From assembly GCA_934101445.1 (NCBI GenBank), contig CAKORQ010000024.1, forward strand, positions 1-9,193: a DNA stretch of 9,193 nucleotides, in the 5' to 3' direction. The position numbers were made by a program, and so were the translations under genes. The stretch's first letter is position 1. Each line of letters starts with the position of its first letter. Under the pieces are notes generated by a model. That model was not told the DNA's origin, made no database searches, and saw nothing but the letters and a program-made list of their open reading frames with translations. Positions 6,294 to 9,193 of this stretch are shown here, piece after piece. The DNA comes from an uncultured Bacilli bacterium. GTDB taxonomy: Bacteria > Bacillota_I > Bacilli_A > RF39 > UBA660.

Positions 6294-6308
6294 GATAATT
6301 GTTATAAT
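6280..6308 (+). promoter_or_regulatory. Sigma-A promoter of the S1-domain/GNAT pair
   Basis: -35 TTGCCA (6280-6285, 5 of 6), a 17-nt spacer and a perfect -10 TATAAT (6303-6308), with an extended TGT element directly before the -10. The start would be near 6315, leaving a leader of about 27 nt before the ATG at 6342. Confidence 0.75.
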
Positions 6309-6341
6309 ACTTTTAGAAGTTTTTTTTAAAGCGAGGTAGTT

Positions 6342-6692
6342 ATGATAAATATTGGTGATGTTATTCATGTAACAGTGACAGGATATGCTCCTTATGGTAT
6401 ATTTATTAAATATAATGATTATGTAGGATTAATACATATATCTGAAATTTCTAAAAAGTTTGTAAGAGATGTAAGTAAGTATGCTAAGATAGATGAAATG
6501 ATCTGTGTTAAAGTGTTAGATGTTTTAGAGGATGAAAAGAAAATTAAGTGTTCTTTAAAAAGAATGTATGATAGTGATGATAAATATGCTGGTAATTATT
6601 TAGAAGGAGGCAGAGGTTTTGCTCCTTTACAAGAAAAGTTACCTATTTGGATAAAAGAAAAAAATGAATATTATAAAAAAATTTTTAAATAA
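6342..6692 (+). CDS. yugI: S1-domain RNA-binding protein, YugI/CvfD (GSP13) family
   Basis: 116-aa protein with one S1 RNA-binding domain at residues about 3-73: IGDVIHVTVTGYAPYGIFIKY, then GLIHISEISKKFVRDV, then KVLDVLEDEKKIKCSLKR. The C-terminal tail has GFAPLQEKLPIWIKEKNEYYKK, which matches the GFxxLxxKLxxWI tail that sets the B. subtilis general stress protein 13 (YugI) and streptococcal CvfD apart from other single-S1 proteins. Members associate with ribosomes or mRNA and act as post-transcriptional regulators. The ATG at 6342 is preceded by GAGGT at good spacing and by a strong promoter. The 3' end overlaps the next gene by 29 bp in another frame. The short spacer between S1 domain and tail lacks the long Lys/Glu-rich linker of YugI. 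Confidence 0.88.
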   Translation: MINIGDVIHVTVTGYAPYGIFIKYNDYVGLIHISEISKKFVRDVSKYAKIDEMICVKVLDVLEDEKKIKCSLKRMYDSDDKYAGNYLEGGRGFAPLQEKLPIWIKEKNEYYKKIFK

Positions 6693-7170
6693 GATAGATT
6701 TAAATGATGCTTTTTTTAACTCTTTAAGAAATGATTATGCTAATTTTAATGAATGGTTTTTAAATAAGAGAAAAGATGGTTATTTTGCTTATATAACAGA
6801 AGATGAAAATAGTAATATAACCTCTTTCTTGCTTTTAAAAGAAGAAAAATGCCAAGATATTTCAGATATTATAGAAAAGTCTAGTTTAAAGAAAATTAAA
6901 AGTAAAAATAAAATATTAAAGATATCAACGTTTAAGGTATCAAATACAGGTAAGAAAATAGGTACGGCAAATCTTGAGATTGCTTATAAAATGGCAATTG
7001 AAGTTAAAGCAAGTATTATTTATATTACTGTTTATCCTAAATATAAAGAATTTATCAAATTTTTAGAAAATAATGGGTTTACTTTGCATAAGAAAGTTAG
7101 CGATGATTCTTTAAAAAAAGGTAAAAGTGAATGCGATGAAGAGTTGGTTTTAATTAAGGATGTTTGCTAG
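6664..7170 (+). CDS. GNAT-family N-acetyltransferase
   Basis: 168-aa protein. Opening pattern: IDLNDAFFNSLRNDYANFNEWFLNKRKDGYF, then FLLLKEE. The core after about residue 85 reads KISTFKVS, then TGKKIGTANLEIAYKMA in the position of the acetyl-CoA pyrophosphate loop (R/Q-x-x-G-x-G/A), then IIYITVYPKYKEFIKFLENNGFTL, the usual beta5/alpha4 and 'GF' end. This sub-type is, from memory, one that also occurs fused to or beside PIN-type modules in toxin-antitoxin loci; none is seen here. The acceptor substrate cannot be told. The start overlaps the S1-domain gene by 29 bp and has no good ribosome binding site of its own (A-rich upstream), so translation probably depends on the upstream gene. Confidence 0.8.
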   Translation: MNIIKKFLNKIDLNDAFFNSLRNDYANFNEWFLNKRKDGYFAYITEDENSNITSFLLLKEEKCQDISDIIEKSSLKKIKSKNKILKISTFKVSNTGKKIGTANLEIAYKMAIEVKASIIYITVYPKYKEFIKFLENNGFTLHKKVSDDSLKKGKSECDEELVLIKDVC

Positions 7171-7225
7171 TTATGATGTTTGTGTTAAAGAATAGTTTTT
7201 AATATAATGAGAAGGATTTTGAAAA

Positions 7226-7597
7226 ATGAAAAATAAAAAATTAATTAATAGTTTTAAGTATGCTTTTAAGGGAATTGGTTCTAGTTTAAAAAGTGAGCGA
7301 AATATGAAAATTCATTTTGCAATGATGGTATTAGTGATTATAGCAGGTATATTTTTAAATATCAGTATGTGGGAATGGATAATTTGTTTTATTTTGTTTG
7401 GTTTGGTTATTTCGTTAGAAATGGTAAATACGGCGATTGAAATAGTAGTGGATATGGTTAGTCCGGAATATAATCTTAAAGCTGGTCATGTTAAGGATAT
7501 TGCCGCCGGAGCGGTGTTAGTAAATGCAATTGTCGCCTTTATCGTTGGTTTACTTATCTTTTTACCAAAAATAATAAGACTATTTATAAAGTTTTAA
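7226..7597 (+). CDS. dgkA: Undecaprenol/diacylglycerol kinase, DgkA family
   Basis: 123-aa integral membrane kinase of the prokaryotic DgkA family. In Gram-positive bacteria the members phosphorylate undecaprenol to recycle the lipid carrier of wall synthesis, so that activity is more likely than diacylglycerol kinase. An N-terminal amphipathic part (NSFKYAFKGIGSSLKSERNMKIH) is followed by three hydrophobic segments at about residues 31-46, 48-65 and 92-120. Active-site residues are all present: Glu65, Asn68, Glu72 and Asp76 in EMVNTAIEIVVD, and Lys90-Asp91 in VKDIAAGAVLV. Length is normal. GAAGGA (7211-7216) lies 9 nt before the ATG. A TTGTGT/TATAAT pair (7180-7185, 7203-7208; 17-nt spacer) could be a promoter, but its start would cut into the ribosome binding site. 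The usual ybeY/era neighbours are missing. Confidence 0.95.
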   Translation: MKNKKLINSFKYAFKGIGSSLKSERNMKIHFAMMVLVIIAGIFLNISMWEWIICFILFGLVISLEMVNTAIEIVVDMVSPEYNLKAGHVKDIAAGAVLVNAIVAFIVGLLIFLPKIIRLFIKF

Positions 7598-7601
7598 AAT
7601 T

Positions 7602-7643
7602 AAAAGACATTAGAAAGTTTAAGAATGCTTTTTAATGTTTTTT
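7602..7643. terminator. Bidirectional terminator between dgkA and the Xre gene
   Basis: AAAAGACATTAGAAAG (7602-7617) pairs with CTTTTTAATGTTTTTT (7628-7643) over 16 positions with two G-U pairs, around a 10-nt loop. T-runs end the stem on both strands, so it can stop both converging genes. The right arm covers the stop codon of the minus-strand gene. Confidence 0.75.
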
Positions 7644-8105
7644 ATTATCTAATAGAATATTTTTGGTAGGGATGCGACCTAAAATATAATCGATTGATAT
7701 ATTGCTAAGAAGAGCCAAACTAATAAGTATTTCACTATTAATAAGTTTTTCCCCGCGTTCGTAGGCTGCTAAGGCCGAAAAAGAGCAGTTAAGTTCTTGC
7801 CCTAAAGTACGAAGGGAAAAGTTAAGAGAGGTACGAATATTTTTTAGACGAATACCAATTTCTTTTAAGTTTATACTTTGGAAATCAGGAATCGTTATTT
7901 TTTTAGAGGTTAAGTTTAAGAGGTAATCAATATTTATTTGATAAATATTTGCCAGTTCGATTAATCTTTTTGTGGGAATTGGGGTTTTATTATTTTCCCA
8001 TTCGCTATAAATTGATTTATAAACTCCTAGTCTTTCGGCAACTTCTTTGGCTTTTAAATTGTTAATTTCTCTTAATGTTTCTAAATTATTATGGTTATTG
8101 TTCAT
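7632..8105 (-). CDS. Xre-family regulator with two tandem HTH domains
   Basis: 157-aa cytoplasmic protein made of two Cro/C1-type helix-turn-helix domains in tandem. Domain 1 spans residues about 8-66 (LREINNLKAKEVAERLGVYKS... YSEWENNKTPIPTKRLIELANIYQINIDYLL) and domain 2 about 80-146 (LKNIRTSLNFSLRTLGQELNCS... LAAYERGEKLINSEILISLALLSNISIDYILG). Both keep the 'W/YExG/N' and 'L..LA......DYLL' marks. There is no sensor, peptidase or membrane domain, so any signal must act through the HTH domains or a partner. The ATG at 8105 follows AAGGTGAT. An inverted repeat over this ribosome binding site (8116-8148) suggests self-repression. The gene is divergent from the surface gene at 8218, which is a candidate target. 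Confidence 0.9.
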   Translation of the reverse strand: MNNNHNNLETLREINNLKAKEVAERLGVYKSIYSEWENNKTPIPTKRLIELANIYQINIDYLLNLTSKKITIPDFQSINLKEIGIRLKNIRTSLNFSLRTLGQELNCSFSALAAYERGEKLINSEILISLALLSNISIDYILGRIPTKNILLDNKKH

Positions 8106-8115
8106 ACTTTTATCA

Positions 8116-8148
8116 CCTTACTTAAAAGTATTTTCCCATTTAAGTAGG
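8116..8148. promoter_or_regulatory. Possible Xre operator (inverted repeat)
   Basis: CCTTACTTAAA (8116-8126) and TTTAAGTAGG (8139-8148) are inverted with one bulged base and a 12-nt centre; the inner 8 bp TACTTAAA/TTTAAGTA are perfect. The site lies 11-43 bases upstream of the Xre ATG and covers part of its ribosome binding site, in the shared gap with the divergent surface gene. The role is inferred from position. Confidence 0.35.
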
Positions 8149-8217
8149 TTTATTCTTTAAAAGTTCTTCTAATACGCACAACAATATGCTAAAATTAGAT
8201 TGATAGTAGGTGTAGTT

Positions 8218-9084
8218 ATGAAAAAAGGATTAATAATAAGAGTTTTTTTAATTTTAGGAATTGTTTTGTTTTTAGGAATTGGCGTATCTTATTCTTTATG
8301 GAATATCAGCGTTAGTCAGGATAAAGTAAATACGGCGATGACTAGTTGTTTTGATATAACTTATAGTAGTGAATCAAGTGCGATTAATTTAGAAAAACAA
8401 TATCCCATCAGTGATGCGGCTGGTAGTAAGTTAACACCATATACTTTTAAGATAACCAATAATTGTGATATAAATGCTTATTATAAGATTAATTTAGAAA
8501 CTTTAAATACTAGTAATATTGATACTGGATTTATGAAGGCTTCTTTAAATAATGAAAATCCCCAGGTTATCAACAGGTATAGCAAAACAGAAACATCCTT
8601 GAAAAATGGTAAAGTAGCTAATACTTTAAAAAATGGTTATCTTCCAGCAGACGGTTCCATATCTTTTGATTTAAGAGTATGGATAGACTATGATACGACT
8701 ATTGATAATATAAAAAATGATGGGACAGATAAATGGGTAGGTAAAATAGTAGTTATATCAGTTCCTGTAACAGAAGATGAGATAAATAAGGTTTGTCAAG
8801 AAAAGGGTGGCGATTTAGTAGATGGTGGTGAGTGTAGGAAGTATTATGTGAAGATGAATAATTTTGCTAATCCAGAAAAAGAACAAATTTATGGATATAA
8901 GAGAATTATAAATGAAGATGGTTCAATTACCGCTTCAACTGATGGTTTAACATATGCAGATGGGTCAATTTCAATTTATTTAATTGGTCATGCTAATGTT
9001 GGGCATAATTATTATTATTCTATAAATATATTGAATATGGTTGAAAAACTTGGGCATCAGGCTCCCATTGGTTTTTCAACTTGA
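8218..9084 (+). CDS. Membrane-anchored surface protein, C terminus lost at a junction
   Basis: 288-aa reading frame. The start is the ATG at 8218, six bases after GTAGGTG, the same type of site as the surface gene at 3769; an in-frame TTG at 8200 has none. Residues about 5-24 form one hydrophobic segment ending at GVSYSLWNISVSQ. The extracellular part has TSCFDITYSS with Cys44, a YPISDAAG stretch, TFKITNNC with Cys near 83, and ends the first domain at KWVGKIVVISVPVTEDE near 180. This resembles, loosely, TasA/camelysin-like secreted domains; from memory it is common in gut Bacillota surface families. A second part starts near KVCQEKGGDLVDGGECRKYYVKM. The frame stops at TGA (9082-9084) just inside a GC-rich segment, the only TGA stop in the window, so the true C terminus is probably missing. 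Confidence 0.75.
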   Translation: MKKGLIIRVFLILGIVLFLGIGVSYSLWNISVSQDKVNTAMTSCFDITYSSESSAINLEKQYPISDAAGSKLTPYTFKITNNCDINAYYKINLETLNTSNIDTGFMKASLNNENPQVINRYSKTETSLKNGKVANTLKNGYLPADGSISFDLRVWIDYDTTIDNIKNDGTDKWVGKIVVISVPVTEDEINKVCQEKGGDLVDGGECRKYYVKMNNFANPEKEQIYGYKRIINEDGSITASTDGLTYADGSISIYLIGHANVGHNYYYSINILNMVEKLGHQAPIGFST

Positions 9085-9121
9085 CCCGTCCGCCTCAAAA
9101 CGCGGCGGACTGCGGGTTCAA
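9081..9121 (+). repeat. GC-rich hairpin 1
   Basis: GTCCGCC (9088-9094) and GGCGGAC (9104-9110) form a perfect 7-bp stem with a 9-nt loop. An outer stem TTGACCCG / CGGGTTCAA (9081-9088 and 9113-9121, one bulge, sharing the G at 9088 with the inner stem) extends it. Confidence 0.75.
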
Positions 9122-9129
9122 CGGATTTG

Positions 9130-9149
9130 TTTGCGGCCTGCGCCGCAAA
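9130..9149 (+). repeat. GC-rich hairpin 2
   Basis: TTTGCGGC and GCCGCAAA are perfect 8-bp arms around the loop CTGC. Confidence 0.8.
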
Positions 9150-9157
9150 AGGGGGTC

Positions 9158-9176
9158 ATAGGGGCGCAGCCCCTAT
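9158..9176 (+). repeat. GC-rich hairpin 3
   Basis: ATAGGGGC and GCCCCTAT are perfect 8-bp arms around the loop GCA. No T-run follows. Confidence 0.8.
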
Positions 9177-9193
9177 ACCGCAAAGGGGTGGGT

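Larger units (their letters stand above)
9081..9193. other. GC-rich segment of foreign composition
   Basis: 71 of the 109 bases after 9084 are G or C, in a window that is otherwise strongly AT-rich. No ORF or recognised gene is seen. It carries three perfect hairpins in a row and runs off the window end. It may be inserted DNA or an assembly chimera. The change could begin as early as about 9045, where the sequence already becomes less AT-rich. Confidence 0.75.

Noticed and set aside
8200..8217. TTG start of the second surface protein
   Set aside because: No ribosome binding site precedes it, and it includes the GTAGGTG site of the ATG at 8218.
41..9084. TGA read as Trp (Mycoplasma-like code)
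   Set aside because: Trp is encoded by TGG in thrS, dgkA and the others, and no conserved gene is broken by an in-frame TGA.

Overview
The window is strongly AT-rich with short intergenic gaps, TAA/TAG stops, AAGGA-, GTAGGTG- or GGTGAT-type ribosome binding sites, a T-box leader on thrS and a YugI-type S1 protein. Together these point to a low-GC Bacillota, most likely an uncultured gut Bacilli lineage related to Erysipelotrichales/RF39. That placement is an inference from gene style; no rRNA is present. Trp is TGG throughout and no ORF is interrupted, so the standard bacterial code fits.

Layout. (1) 41-1150: two forward genes of unknown function, a small lipoprotein and a cytoplasmic protein. 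(2) 1155-3433: a strong promoter, a threonine T-box leader with its intrinsic terminator, a 76-aa helical protein with weak L29 resemblance, a ThrRS lacking the TGS domain, and a terminator. (3) 3434-3768: a non-coding stretch bounded by two inverted copies of a 27-bp palindrome and holding a degenerate direct repeat with a cluster of GTCAA motifs. It lies directly upstream of (4) 3769-4989, an anchored surface protein. (5) 5037-5936: a 299-aa protein that may be a degenerate CotS/YutH-like kinase fold. It converges on (6) a NifU-domain Fe-S scaffold on the minus strand (5956-6246). (7) 6342-7170: a YugI/CvfD S1-domain RNA-binding protein overlapping a GNAT acetyltransferase, read from a good promoter that overlaps the divergent NifU-domain promoter. 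(8) 7226-7597: DgkA-family undecaprenol/diacylglycerol kinase. (9) 7632-8105, minus strand: a two-HTH Xre regulator with a possible operator over its own ribosome binding site, divergent from (10) 8218-9084, a second anchored surface protein. (11) From about 9045-9081 to the end the DNA becomes GC-rich (71 of 109 bases after 9084) and carries three consecutive perfect hairpins. This is a sharp compositional break that also ends the last surface gene.

How the parts work together. Most of the window is housekeeping: tRNA charging under tRNA-Thr control, Fe-S delivery, RNA-level regulation and lipid-carrier recycling. Two variable-looking surface loci are set among these genes. The two places most worth attention are the inverted palindrome pair upstream of the first surface gene (possible invertible promoter switch or REPIN/MITE-like element) and the GC-rich junction at the right edge (chimeric assembly or inserted foreign DNA).
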